Of a stretch of DNA of 64,000 nucleotides, positions 47,566 to 58,911 are shown piece by piece. Within the stretch, counting starts at the first letter, position 1. Each line of letters opens with the position of its first letter. The stretch lies in NCBI GenBank assembly GCA_032207245.1, contig CM063503.1:64421566-64485565 (forward strand), read 5' to 3'. The translations under genes and the position numbers were made by a program. The notes beneath the pieces were generated by a model. The model saw only the letters and a program-made list of their open reading frames with translations. It was not told the origin of the DNA and made no database searches. The stretch comes from Pardosa pseudoannulata. Lineage: Eukaryota > Arthropoda > Arachnida > Araneae > Lycosidae.

Positions 47566-47757
47566 TAGATAGATAGATAGATAGATATAAAACCACAGAA
47601 AATAGTTCTAACTATATAAATAGAATAAATACTCTTTCATTTGTGGGTTACTAATTACATTCAAAAGACTATATGTATAAGAAACCACAGAAAAAAATTC
47701 TAACTTATAAGTAGAATACATAATGTTTCACTTGTGGGTTACTAATTACATGCAAAA

Positions 47758-47839
<82 letters not shown>

Positions 47840-48120
47840 TGAACCGCTTGGAAGTTACTATTTGTGTTAAAATGTTTTATTTATTTTATTATTACATTAT
47901 TTTTAGTATCGAAATATTTTTATATCTAGGCTGAAACAAATTGTATATCTTATAAAAAATTTTGTAATGTAACGAATCTTTTATTTGGGAGAATCTTAAC
48001 TACCCGCATTCATTACTGGGAGAAAAGCGGTTAGTCTTTTGCATGTAATTAGTGACCCACAAATAAATCATTATATATTCTATTTATAAGTAAAAAAATT
48101 TTCTGTGGTTTCTTCTAAAT
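47418..48120. repeat. Short repeat interspersed with TA tracts, with one inverted copy
   Basis: A unit of about 90 bases (aagaaaccacagaaaa, ctaacttataaatagaataa, ttgtgggttactaattacat) occurs at about 47418-47500, 47587-47674 and 47676-47760, and in reverse at 48030-48118. TA tracts lie at about 47499-47562 and 47760-47836. A GATA run of about six units lies at 47563-47586. Confidence 0.9.
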
Positions 48121-48411
48121 ATGAACAAAATTATTTTGATTCCGAACGGCTTGGCATACTTTGGTGGAAAATAAACCATAGGTCATTCAACAATTTCAGA
48201 GGCAGACACTTGACATAGAATAAACTTTGGAAATGGATTTGCATGTATTTATATATATACTTTAAAAACATTTTTACTTTTATTTTAAATAAAAATTGTT
48301 TTTTCTCTTTCCACGTTACTTGAAACTGGGTTAGAAAAATATTTCCATTATACCTTAACACATTTGCATCATTACCGCATTTACAGCACTGCATTCCGGT
48401 ACGGTGTAAAG
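48121..48411. other. AT-rich stretch with no recognised feature
   Basis: The reverse frame over 48131-48424 is not recognisable. Confidence 0.45.
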
Positions 48412-48500
48412 CAGTGATTCTCAACCTTTTTAAAGTTACCGCCCCCTACTGAGCCAAAATGTGTCAAACGCCCCCTTTGTAAAAATCCCGTAATCTAAAG
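48412..48500 (+). mobile_element. Lone hAT-like terminus
   Basis: The segment starts cagtgattctcaacctttt, the form taken by many hAT (Buster/Charlie-like) terminal repeats, and continues into gccccctactgagcc and cgccccctttg. I cannot find the opposite end or a target duplication, so this is probably a one-ended relic. Confidence 0.5.
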
Positions 48501-48610
48501 TGTAGGATAGGAGAAGTACTCAATTATAAGAGCCAAAATGTTTAAGCAATTTCTTCAATAGAGTTATAAATGAAATTTTTGTTACTTTGACATGCTGAAG
48601 CATTGCTCAA

Positions 48611-48723
48611 ACGAATGCTATTGTCGAATGGTTAGGGCGCTGATCTTCCGTTCCGGAGTTCGTGGTTTCGAATCCCATTGGAGCATATATGTTCGTAGCC
48701 GTTCGGAATCGGCTTTAAATAGT
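48611..48723 (+). mobile_element. SINE family I, 3'-truncated copy
   Basis: It contains gtcgaatggttagggcgctg, a B box ggtttcgaatccca, and gttcgtagccgttcggaatc, then stops at ggctttaaatagtctg. The A box and B box are both recognisable. Confidence 0.88.
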
Positions 48724-48805
48724 CTGTTTCTAATTTTCTAATAATGTTCCAGGGAAGTATTTCTTTTTAAACGTGCGCAGCGTGAATTCATATTATGTGA
48801 TACAC

Positions 48806-48942
48806 TTAGGACCGTGGGTTCGAGTTCCGATGCTAGCATGGGTATTCATAAGCGTTCAAAATTGTGTTTAAGAAGAAAATTCTGATCTCATTGACCCTAT
48901 TGTAACAAAAATGTAGACCTTAAAGCTCCAAACCAAATCAAA
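48806..48942 (+). mobile_element. SINE family I, 5'-truncated copy
   Basis: It begins inside the B-box region (cgtgggttcgagttcc), runs through gctagcatgggtattcataa and tctcattgaccctattgtaa, and ends ctccaaaccaaatcaaa. Confidence 0.8.
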
Positions 48943-49221
48943 ATGATAAAGATATTAATGCAATACCATTTTTCTTTTTACCAAGCATCTTTGGTTTGAT
49001 TCTCTGTTTGATTGTTTGTTTGATTTCTTAATTTAAAAATACCACCAGAACTACTGAATGAATCAAGGTATTTTGTGGACAGTGCATGCTGATTAATATG
49101 ACAGATGATAGACATGGGTGAAATTGAAAGATAATATGGGTTCCTAACAAATGGGAAAGATAGTGTGTTTCTCAGTTCCTCCTACCACCGAAAAAAAAAG
49201 TTTTCTGGAGAAATATAGTTT

Positions 49222-49228
49222 TATAAAA
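49222..49228 (+). promoter_or_regulatory. Possible TATA box of the second gene
   Basis: TATAAAA lies 45 bases before the ATG at 49273, which would allow a short leader without an intron. This competes with the splice-acceptor reading at 49263-49264. In DNA this AT-rich, either could be chance. Confidence 0.3.
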
Positions 49229-49244
49229 CCGTACATTAAACATT

Positions 49245-49264
49245 TATATTTTTTTATATTTTAG
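49245..49264 (+). promoter_or_regulatory. Possible 3' splice site before the second gene
   Basis: A T-rich tract ends in tatattttag eight bases before the ATG at 49273. The arrangement parallels that of the first gene, where the acceptor is one base before the ATG. Confidence 0.5.
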
Positions 49265-49272
49265 GTTTAATA

Positions 49273-49710
49273 ATGAAGCTGACATTTATTCTCTCGTGTG
49301 CACTAATCGCAGTGATCGTGAGTCTGGGAAGTTGTCGAAGTCTTCGAGATTATGCGTCTCTTGTCCCGTCTGAAGTAGCACAAATGTCATCAGCACTTGC
49401 CAATGCAGAATCCCGGCAAATGGGTCTTCTTGGATTTACGGCTATAGGAGCTCTCATGTACCCCATTCTTTTGTCCCTGGGAATGGCCAATTTTGTATCA
49501 CATTTACCAACAGTTTTCCTCGAGTTTGCTCAAGAATTAGGAATTCAAGGTACAAACCCTGGAAGATTCTTCTTCAGAAGGACAAAGCGAAGTGATACCG
49601 GCAATACTTATGAAGACCAGTTGCTGAATATCTTGGACGAGTTTCACTCCAGCTTGGTAAAAACGCTGGAGAAAAGCGACAAACAACTAAAAAATGTACA
49701 AAAACTTTGA
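49273..49710 (+). CDS. Small secreted preproprotein of unknown family (145 aa)
   Basis: I do not recognise this protein. Residues 1-22 form a clear signal peptide (MKLTFILSCALIAVIVSLGS). Residues 50-85 are a hydrophobic stretch with YPILLSLG (63-70), long enough for a membrane segment or buried helix. RRTKR (102-106) is a furin/PC-type site, and cutting there would release a C-terminal peptide of 39 residues (SDTGNTYEDQLLNILDEFHS then SLVKTLEK). That peptide is rich in charged residues, predicted helical, slightly acidic and free of Cys. The only Cys (9 and 21) are in the signal region, so it is not a disulfide-rich toxin or knottin. The frame is uninterrupted with balanced composition in AT-rich DNA, a good sign of selection. 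ATG 49273 gives the signal peptide at once. It shares its C-terminal layout with the protein at 2551. A secreted or membrane-tethered precursor is inferred, and its function is unknown. Confidence 0.85.
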   Translation: MKLTFILSCALIAVIVSLGSCRSLRDYASLVPSEVAQMSSALANAESRQMGLLGFTAIGALMYPILLSLGMANFVSHLPTVFLEFAQELGIQGTNPGRFFFRRTKRSDTGNTYEDQLLNILDEFHSSLVKTLEKSDKQLKNVQKL

Positions 49711-50029
49711 TATTGGGACAGTCGCTTAAACTTTTTAGAGTTCAAATTGCAGGCAATTGCTCTTCCTTTTGGTTTTTAGTAGAATTCGTAAATCTGTTTT
49801 TGTGTTGTACTAGAATTTACTCTTGTTTTCAGAATATATTATTATTACATATTTATTGAGAAGAAATGAGGAGAATTTTGAATGAAAGTATAATTTCATT
49901 TCAGTTTGTAAAGTTAAGAATTTGACACCCGTGTGCAATCAGTTTTATTTGTTTAGCAATTCATAACAGAAAGATGTAAAAAGTATATGTACTTTAATAC
50001 GACGCTGAGGTTATGAAACAGTTGATTTT

Positions 50030-50035
50030 AATAAA
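50030..50035 (+). promoter_or_regulatory. Poly(A) signal of the second gene
   Basis: AATAAA about 320 bases after the TGA at 49708-49710. The sequence between is a typical AT-rich 3' UTR with no repeats. Confidence 0.55.
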
Positions 50036-50059
50036 ACTTATTTACTTTAGTTTGTGACT

Positions 50060-50500
50060 TTTATTATTGTAAACAACAATGAACATTCTGTATAAACAAT
50101 TCTTATTATGAAACAATTAACTTATTCTTCATTTATCAGTTTTTTTCAAATAATTAGTAAAATCGCCGACGAAGTTAACTAAAATAAGCAACTAAAACTA
50201 AACTATACAACCAAGATAAAATACGTATATATTTAAAAGAAAAGAGCATTTGTAAAAAAAAAGCGTTGTTAAAGTCCTTCAATATTTTTTAGTATAATCT
50301 ACTTTATTCCAAGTTTATTTTGACGTATTCATTTATGTATAAATTTTTGAATATTTTATTTTTCATCGATTTTGAAATGAGAGACTTCCATCACGAGGTA
50401 ACTTTGGTGCGGAAGTTAATATAAATATTTAATCAAATTAAACTCTGCAGAAATTTTGGATACCATATTACCAAATCACTTTAAAAAGAAAATAACTTAA
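50060..50500. other. AT-rich stretch with no recognised feature
   Basis: Downstream of the second gene. No frame or repeat is supported. Confidence 0.55.
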
Positions 50501-53100
50501 CAATCTGACATTCCAAAACACTAGCTTGCATGCAATAATAAAGAGCTATTGAAAGAGCAAACTGTTTTATTCGGCAAAAATTTTAGCAAATTTGATATTA
50601 TCTTTTCTTTACACATTATTCTCATTTTGAGATCTTTTTATCACAGTATTGCTAAATATCTTCTACTATGAAATTTGTTAAAAAATAAACTGTTATCAAC
50701 AGTCACACGATCAATATGTGGAACGCGCAATTAAAACTTCCTAAATAAGGATTAACCAAGACAGGACAATTTTTCCCAGAGAAAATTTACATTTTTCTAA
50801 AACTTTTAGTACAGGCGTATCAAAATGTATATGATTTATTTTATCTCGCTAACTTAGTCCAGTGAGATTAACTCCCCACATAGGAGTAAACGAATCCGTA
50901 CTAAATGTAAGTAAAAACAGTGATACTGTAAAGCTTTTGGCGACAATTTCGAGAATCTTAGACAACAATTATTTGTTTTTTTTGCTTGGATATTTGAACT
51001 TAATATACTCTATGAATTTTAGGTATCCTCTAATTTCATTGTCCTTAATTAATTTAATTGATCTTCATTAATCATTTTAGCTTTTTTTAAAATAGTAATT
51101 GGGTATTATTCTCTACTTCTTTAAATTTTTAAAAAATATCAGAAATATTACACCAGGGGAATTGATTTTCTCAAAAAAGCTAAAGTAATGTTTAAAAATT
51201 CCATTTCAAATACTATAAATAATAAATGAAATATACACCAATGAAAAAAGTAGGCACAGTTTCATTGTAGGTCTATGATGTATTGACTGTAAAAATTTGA
51301 AATCAATATATGCGACAGTTTCTTATTTAGAGTGCACGCTAGTTGAAAAACCACCATTTTGCAGTAAGAATGCATTTAAAGTTTTTATAGGTTTCTTAAA
51401 AGCTATAAAATTCAATGCAAATTTCGTATAGTTTTACAAGTTCTAATTCCAATATTTCAGTAGGGTTTACTTCAAACGATTCAGGAATATCGAGAGATTT
51501 TAAAACTGTAAAAATCAAAAATCAAATTTTTCAAGGTTTAAAGATGATTAAGACTTTCTTTGCTCGATACCAAGTTTTGGAACTTCCGAGTACGGAACAG
51601 CTCTTTATAGTGAACACCATGTCTTTATGTTTTTTTTTTCATGTTGTTCTTTTGAACAAAATAGTCTGAGAAACTAATAGTATGCAATAATAAGGGCTCT
51701 TGAAAGAACGAAATATTTTATTCTAAATAAATCTAGACAGGGATATTACTTTATCTTATTACAAATTTTAGAATATATTCATAATAGTATTACGAAGTGT
51801 TAACTGTTAGAAAGTCTTATAACAAATACCCTATTCTCATCGTTGACAAAGTACTAATGTGGAAAAAACACTTCAAACTCTGTTTATAATGATTATTTTA
51901 AAATAATAACCCTTATTTAGAAAAAGTGTTTTATTAAACCTTTCACGATTGCATATCAAAGTTAATAAAATTCATTTCATCTCATTTGTCAATCCATGAC
52001 AATATTTGGGCACAGACGAGAGGAATCCGAGAGGGAGAAATGGAATACTTCTCACTTGTAAAAGTAATGGTTCCAAATTTTGGAATATATTCATAAAAGC
52101 ATCAACAAGTCTTATCTATAAAGAAATACGTTTAAAAATACCATCACTGACAGAATACTAATAAGGAAAAGGCAGTTCAAACTTTGTAAGTAATAATTAC
52201 TTCAAAATGGGTAGCACTTTACCTGAAAACAGTTATATTTTTTAAATCTTTCACTTCTAGCATATCAAAGGTAAAAAGATTCGTTTCATCTGCTAAGTTC
52301 AATTAAGGAGATTAATTGAACATAGATGAAGAAAAAAAAGTTTGTTGCAGATGGAAGAAAAAATGTTAACCATAAAACTTCTAGCGACTGCAAGGAGAAT
52401 TATTTCGCTTTTAGTACTTCAACTTAATTTCCTTAAATTTTTAGTACATATAATGATTAAAGTTCCTACAATGGGTGCAATAATAAAGAGCGAATGGAAA
52501 AACAAAATACTCAATCAAAAAAAATTTAACATAAAGTAGATATTACTTTGTTTTTGATCATTTTAAATATTAGAATCCATCCATAACGTTATTCCCAGGT
52601 CATAACTATTAGGAAGGTAGTTAAAAATATTTCTACTCTCAAGATACTAATGGGGAAAACATAGTTAAAACTTTAATGATTTATGACAGAAAGTAATGAT
52701 AGAAAGTTTAATGATTATGATAGAAATAACAACTATTTACCGAAGAAAATGTGTATTATTTTTAGCTTAACTCTGATGGCGTTTCAAAATTAATGCGATT
52801 AATTTAACCTCTAAGACCAGTCAATGAGGCTGAGAACAGAAGAGAAGAGGTATCCGTATCAAATATAAACACAAAGGTTAAGAGTGTAAAGCTTTTGGAG
52901 ATTAACCCATGAATAACAAATGAGAATTGTTTACTCCTTAATTTGGGTATTTTAACTTAAAAATGTAAATTTCACCGAAAAGTCCCATCACTTAAACTAA
53001 CTGCTTTTTCAATAAGGTTTTTGAAAAACCTTTTATAAAATTATTGGGAAAACTAGGTCATATATGATTGAAAAATAGTAAAAATTTAACTTTGCAGAAA
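50501..53100. repeat. Old diverged tandem repeat, period roughly 300-500 bp
   Basis: The phrase tgcaataataaagagct (and variants) occurs near 50533, 51684 and 52474. It is accompanied by attttagaatatattcat-type sequence near 51770, 52080 and 52565, and by gtaaagcttttgg near 50929 and 52887. Units are too diverged to count exactly. Forward frames at 50862-51071, 51415-51669 and 52342-52539 lie in the repeat and are not convincing genes. Confidence 0.65.
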
Positions 53101-53675
53101 CACTTCTAGCTAAAAAGAATTTACAACACGTATTGCATTAGCTTGCATTAAATTTGAACAAACATTCTTTAGGTACTCGTAGAAGTAAAATAATGATAGT
53201 ATTCTAAACTATAAAGTCAAGTAACATTGATTCGAGTAATTTGTATGTAAAAATACGAGGAAAAAAAAGCATTGAACTTCTATGAAAAAATGTAATAACT
53301 CAACTCTAAATTAATATACGATCGACTCTTGATATTTGGAAGTGAGCAAAGCAAGAAATTCGAGAAAACTAAAATCTGATCTATCGAAAAACATATATTT
53401 TTTTATTCTGGTGTTCGGTGATGGTTTGGGATAAAATATGCTATAAAAATATAACAATAAAGCAAAATGTTTTACAGTCCTTTTGATCAACTCATAAATT
53501 AATCACTAAAATTAATAATAGGAATTCTAAAATAAAAATAATTAATATGTAATATGAATAAAAATGAATTTTTTATTATATATTAATTATGAATGAAATA
53601 CTAAGTAATTTTTATACTATTTTTCAATTATTTTGAACTTATACATGAAATCATTATTTATACTTCTTAATACAT
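53101..53675. other. AT-rich stretch with no recognised feature
   Basis: No feature that I can support. Confidence 0.5.
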
Positions 53676-53837
53676 TTACCCAGGTTCAGCGGTTAATATC
53701 GATATTATATAAATAACTGCAGCATTTGATACTGCATTATTGTCTATAAAAACTGAATGTCTCTTTTCCTCATCTGTACCTTCTTGAGCCAGTATTTCTG
53801 TGATAAGTTTTTCAGAGTCTACATTTCTAAAAGACAT
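53676..53837 (-). other. Unrecognised 53-codon frame
   Basis: The - strand frame MSFRNVDSEKLITEILAQEG, then TDEEKRHSVF and ILTAEPG, has a more protein-like composition (many Glu, Asp, Lys) than typical AT-rich noise. No family is recognised. It could be a remnant of a transposon gene or an exon. Confidence 0.2.
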
Positions 53838-54149
53838 TCAATAAATGACGAACCGGAGTCTATTACGTCAAATCGGTTTCCTGAAATGTCAAACAAAAAT
53901 ATTTTATAATTTTGTAAAGTTTTACAAAATTGTAGCCCAAAATGCATTTCATGTTTACACTTTAAAATGGAAACATCAAAAGAGGAACAATGAGGTGCAG
54001 TGCGATTTCTTACAACAGAAAGATGTGGCAAAAAGGAAATTCATGGCAAATTTTATCAAAGATTTTCTTTCAATGTAGCAGGCGATATAGACATTATCCT
54101 AACGCCTTAATAAGGCTTAGAACTTGTTACTCATTTAGCATCACCCGAG

Positions 54150-54236
54150 GAGCACGTATAGCTTAAGGTATGCTACGGATGTAAGGTATACTATACGTGG
54201 GGTAATGCTACGGAAGTAACATTACCCCACTTTTAT
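54150..54236. repeat. Small imperfect palindrome with acggaagtaacattacccca-type words
   Basis: Words such as atgctacgg, ggtatactatacg, ggggtaatgctacgg and acattacccc repeat directly and in reverse within under 100 bases, just before the mariner relic. This may be a fold-back insertion. Confidence 0.4.
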
Positions 54237-54291
54237 CAAAGATCAGTTCTGAAATTTAGTTCTCCCCTTTCCCCCGCACACATACACCAGG

Positions 54292-54489
54292 CCTGACTTC
54301 ACTTCCTGCAATTTTCATGTGCTTGGAGAACTCAAAAATCATTTACACGGAAAAGGATTTCAATTGGATGATGACATGTAGGATGAGGTTCGAAATTGTT
54401 TCTTGGAGCAGTCAAGGACTTTCTATGAGAATGGACTATCCCGTCTAGTTTTACAGTGGGATAAATACTTCAACCTACAGAGTCGATAA
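54292..54489 (+). pseudogene. Mariner transposase C-terminal relic
   Basis: The frame reads PDFTSCNFHVLGELKNHLHG, then KGFQLDDDM, a stop, DEVRNCFLEQSRTFYENGLS, then RLVLQWDKYFNLQ. It matches the C-terminal third of mariner-type transposases (PDL-x-P-x-DFH-x-FG-x-LK ... FY-x-x-G-x2-RL-x-QWDK). The position of the third catalytic Asp carries Asn, and an in-frame TAG interrupts the chain, so it is dead. No terminal repeat was found nearby. Confidence 0.8.
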
Positions 54490-54940
54490 CTTTAAATAAA
54501 ATGAACTGCTATTGTCACAGGTGTGCTTAGCTCATTATTTATTCATATTATATACTTTAAATCTGACAAATTTTAATTCTACTCATATGAAATTATTAAA
54601 TATTTTCGGTTCTTCCTCAAACAATATGATCACTTGACAGAATTCACTGTTCAAAAATTCATCAACCTCGTTCAAAGGGTTGAGTACAAGATGTAAAAAA
54701 AAATCTCCATTTTATAAAACAATCATATATAGTTCTTAAGGAAATGCCCTTTCAATAAATGCTAATGATCAATCGTATATCTTCCAAAACAGAAATAGAA
54801 TTCCTATACTCAAAACCCTATTCAATCATTTATTCATTCTATTAAAAATAATTTACATGCAAACTCCCGTATAAGTGGAATGAACACTCAAGATACCTAG
54901 AAAAAATTTCTTTTGATTCATAATGGTCATTGTTTGTATC
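54490..54940. other. AT-rich stretch with no recognised feature
   Basis: No feature that I can support. Confidence 0.5.
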
Positions 54941-54944
54941 AATA

Positions 54945-55500
54945 ACAATTTTAAGGCAACATTGGACTTTAAGCTGAGAGAAATTTTGAGGAAATTATGA
55001 TATTTCTAACTCATTGAATTATGAATTACACTTGAGAATCAAATGCAGAAAGGGTTTTTCAATGTCTATCTTCTCATAAGGAATATAATAATTAAACTTA
55101 TATGCAATTAAAGTATTGCTAATAATAATTTTAAATATTTTTAAACAAAATCTTTGACTTCAGAATTTGTAAAAAGTCACAGATATAGAAAGGAAAGGTG
55201 TTTCTTCAAAAAGTGGATTATTTTTTCAAAAGTACAGTCTTCTATGACTGGTATAAAAATAAACAAATTGTTTGTATCAATAAGAATCTTAAGGTGACAG
55301 TGGACTTTTAGCTGAGAGAAATTTTGAGGAAATTTTCATATATCTAACTCATCGAATCATGAATTACAGTTGAGAATGAAATGCAGAAAGGGTTTTTCAA
55401 TATCTCTCAGCTCATAATGAATATAATAATTACTCTTATATGCAATTAAAGTATTAATAATAATAATTTTAAATATTTTTAAACAAAAGTTTTGAATTTT
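54945..55500. repeat. Duplicated segment of about 215 bp in two copies
   Basis: 54948-55160 and 55285-55500 share cttttagctgagagaaattt-like sequence, aatgcagaaagggtttttca, tatgcaattaaagtatt and ttttaaatatttttaaacaa. About 120 bases of unlike sequence separate them. Confidence 0.88.
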
Positions 55501-55945
55501 ATAAATGTTTCACCCTTTCTTGGTGCATTTTAAACCACCATATATTTTAAAACTTATCACTTATTTACCTTGTAGTATATCTATCATATCATAATGACTA
55601 TAATAATTACCCTTATAAGCAATTAAAGTATTGATAATAATAATTTTAAATATTTTTAAACAAAAGCTTTGAATTTTATGAATGTTTCACCCATTCTCGG
55701 TGCATTTTAAACCGCCATATATTTTGAAATTTATCTCTTATTTACCTTGTAGTATATCTATCCCCTCATAATGAATATAATAATTACCTTTATATGCAAT
55801 TAAAGTATTGCAAATAATAATTTTAAATATTTTTAAACAAAAGCTATGAATTTTACGAATGTTTCACCCATTCTTCGTGCATTTTAAACCGCCATATATT
55901 TTGAAATTTATGACTTATTTACCTTGTAGTTTATACAACGAAAGG
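55500..55945. repeat. Tandem repeat, about 183-bp unit, continuing the previous one
   Basis: Three units share accgccatatattttgaaat, ttatttaccttgtagtatat and gcaattaaagtattg. They overlap in sequence with the right half of the 54945 segment, so both derive from one ancestral repeat. Confidence 0.88.
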
Positions 55946-56222
55946 TAGTTAGAATCAACGTTTCGACGTATATGATTTATTAATTCTGTGGTTAAAAGAA
56001 CTGTTAAATCAATTTTGTACAGGAAAAAGGGATATGTTCTCTGTTAGTCTTCCTTTTTTCTTTATATTTTTTTGGAATGCTTATGACAAGAACTACATTT
56101 TATTCTAAGGGGAAAATGAGTGTTATAAATAGCCTTATTATGGATAAAAAAATGTGCATGGAGAATTTTCAATGAAGCTCATTTTCAAACGATTCATAAT
56201 TAATGGCTCCAACAATACCTAA
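55946..56222. other. AT-rich stretch with no recognised feature
   Basis: No feature that I can support. Confidence 0.5.
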
Positions 56223-56224
56223 TA

Positions 56225-57063
56225 CAGTGAAGACAGCTTAATGTGATCAGTTTGGGACACCGTGATTTCGATAGCAATAACCGATTGATAACAATAAACG
56301 ATATGCAAAATTAGATAAATTTACCACCACCCTTTAATTTCCACGTACTAAATTTCAAAACAAAATGAAAAAACACACCTTATATTTATGTATTGTATAT
56401 TATCCTTTTAAAGGATAATGTAAGCATGTAAACATAATAATTGTAACATGTAAACATGTAAACATAAGAATTGTATACATAATTTTAAAAAATGGATCAA
56501 TTGTTGACTGTCTACAATTTTTTTCTAAGAAGCTTTGATAAATTGTTCGTAATCATAATCAACCTGTCATAACTATTTAAAATTTCGATCTTTTAAATGT
56601 TAAACCATTTCGCTTTCAGGCTTCCATATCGAATAGCTGCATGTAAGCGAGTAAGGCATAAAATGTGAATACGCGCCTTCTCAGTTGCGATAATAATGTG
56701 TTGCCCTCTGCTTATCTGACAACATTGACCATCAGCAGGGTGTGCGTATTTCTGAAAAATTCCAGGAACGTGTAATTTCCCACTCCTTTGTTCATTCTAA
56801 ATTTCCATAGGTTGAAGAGGAGATTTCTTGGAAATTCAAACAACAACTAAGGGAAGGAAAAGAATGGATTCCTTCTGAATTTATTGTGAATATTCCTTTG
56901 CCAGTTGAAATGAGGTTCGAAAACTGATCCCATTATCTGATGTAACGATCACATAAAGCGATAATTTTAACATACAAATGAATAGAGAAAATCGGGATCA
57001 AGTGATTTCGATAACAATAAACGATTGATAATTAACCACTATCACATTACGCGGAGTCCACTG
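56225..57063. mobile_element. pogo/Tigger-like DNA element, copy 1 (839 bp)
   Basis: The left end is CAGTGAAGACAGCTTAATG and the reverse complement of the right end is CAGTGGACTCCGCGTAATG, with TA on each side (56223-56224, 57064-57065). Subterminal direct repeats of gattgataacaataaacgat occur inside. A TA target and CAGT-type ends fit the Tc1/mariner superfamily, pogo branch. No intact transposase remains, and the interior on the - strand has only broken frames. Confidence 0.82.
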
Positions 57064-57084
57064 TATATTACTTCCTAACTTTAA

Positions 57085-57851
57085 CCCCTTCCCTGTTTTG
57101 CACGTACACCGTATGGGTACGGTTACCGTGCCTTTAATAATTTGCCCGTACGGCGTACAGGCAATCTGATTTCTTTGTCGGTCTCACTGTTTTGGCAGTA
57201 TCTTTTGTATTCTTAACGTCAAATTAGTCGTGTAGATGTCCACAAGATGTGAGTTTCCTCAGTGTACTCTTTTGGTTTTAAAAGCGGGAGTTTTCTGATA
57301 GGTTTTGCATTACTCCGCGAGTTGTTATCTTTGAGTTTTTGGCTTGAATTTTTGAGAGACTGACAGAGAGAAACGCTTTACAGGTAATTCCACCTACAGA
57401 AAATAAAACTAAGATCTGCAAACCAGTGCTGTGTGTGTTCTATGTGTGACTAGGTATTTTTGTTCGGACTGTTAAGTTAGACTTTTCCCTCTTTCAACAT
57501 TTATCACATTAAATCTGATCTTTGTAAAAGCACGTTAAGTAAATGTACTTGTATAATTTGCATTCAAAAATAATTATGTAGTAATTATAATCGAAAATAT
57601 GAATGTTTTTTACATGCACAACAGTAAACGTAACTTCCCTGTCTGGCATTCATGAGAGAGAAAAGACTTCCAGGGAAAAAACATTATTTTATTTCTTGTA
57701 AAAAAATTGTTATACATGCTTAAATTACTTAGAAATATTACTGCTAAAAACATTTTCCAGCTTCAAAATGTAAATAAAACAATAATACGCAATAAAATAT
57801 TGTGACATTTTTTGAATCGAACTCGTGAAGAAAATTGAAACTGTTAAGGGG
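57085..57851. mobile_element. piggyBac-like non-autonomous element (767 bp), TTAA-flanked
   Basis: TTAA at 57081-57084 and 57852-57855 flank ends CCCCTTCCCTG and, reversed, CCCCTTAACAG. The left subterminal region holds inverted words around cacgtacaccgtatgggtac and cccgtacggcgtac. No transposase frame was found. TTAA is common in AT-rich DNA, but the mirrored CCCCTT ends make chance less likely. Confidence 0.6.
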
Positions 57852-58122
57852 TTAACCACTTTTACATAAATATATTTCAAGGGACTTGTTACATATTTTA
57901 GAAAATCGCTTAAAAACAATAATTTTAAGAGATTACGGTTAGCTTAAAAACAAAATTTCAGTCGAGTTTTTATTAAATTAACCTCTTTTGTTTTTAATGA
58001 ATGTAACTTCTCAGAAGAGATCCGAATCACATATGAAGGTTTCAGAAATGTACCTAAGTAGCGTATATAAACATTTTAATGTTATTTATTTAGCCGTCTA
58101 TATATTAGTTCAAAAGATACTA

Positions 58123-58909
58123 CAGTGGACTCAGCTTAATGTGATCAGTTTGGGACACTGCGATTTTGATAACAATAACCGATTGATAACAATAAACGAT
58201 ATGGAAAATTAGATAAATTTACCCTCCCCCCCCTTTAATTCACACGTACTAAATTTCAAAACAAAATGAAAAAACACACCTTATGTTATCCTGCATTTAT
58301 GTATATTATCCTTGAATTGTATGCATAATTAAAAAAAATTGATCAGTTGTTGACTGTCTACAATTTTTTCTAAGAAGCTCATTGATAAATTGTTCGTAAT
58401 CATAATCCACCTGTCATAACGATTTAAAATTTCGATCTTTTGTTTTAACTTTAAATCATTTCGCTTTCTGGCTTCCATATCGACCAGCTGCATGTAAGTG
58501 AGCAAGGCATAAAATGTGAATACGTTCCTTCTTTGTTCCGATAATAATGTGTTGTATTCTGCTTATCTGACAACCACTGACCACCAACAGGGTGTGCGTA
58601 TTTCTGAAAAAATTTAGGAACGTGTAATGTCCCACTCCTTTGTTCATTCCCCATTTCCCTAGGTGGAAGAGAGAGAATTTTTAAAATTTCAAACAGCGAA
58701 GGAAAAGAAGGATGAGTTCCTTCTGAATACATTGTAAATATTCCTTTGCCAGTTAAAATGAGATTCAAAAACTGATAACATTAACCGATGTAATGATCAC
58801 ATAAAACGGTAATTTTAACATACAAGTGAATAGAGAAAATCGGGACCAAGTAATTTCTATAACAATAAACGATAGCCTTAACCGTGATCACATTAAGCGG
58901 AGTCCAATG
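58123..58909. mobile_element. pogo/Tigger-like DNA element, copy 2 (787 bp)
   Basis: The ends are CAGTGGACTCAGCTTAATG and, reversed, CATTGGACTCCGCTTAATG, with TA duplicated at 58121-58122 and 58910-58911. It is collinear with 56225-57063 and in the same orientation, about 85% similar by eye. The - strand frame at 58451-58768 is part of the shared interior and may be decayed transposase-related sequence, but I cannot confirm that. Confidence 0.88.
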
Positions 58910-58911
58910 TA

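Noticed and set aside
49273..49710. Second gene as a spider venom toxin
   Set aside because: The layout of signal, pro-region and basic site is toxin-like, but the released tail has no Cys and is slightly acidic, and the pro-region is hydrophobic. There is no basis for a toxin call.
58451..58768. 105-codon reverse frame as a gene
   Set aside because: It lies wholly inside the pogo-like element and the corresponding frame in the other copy is broken.
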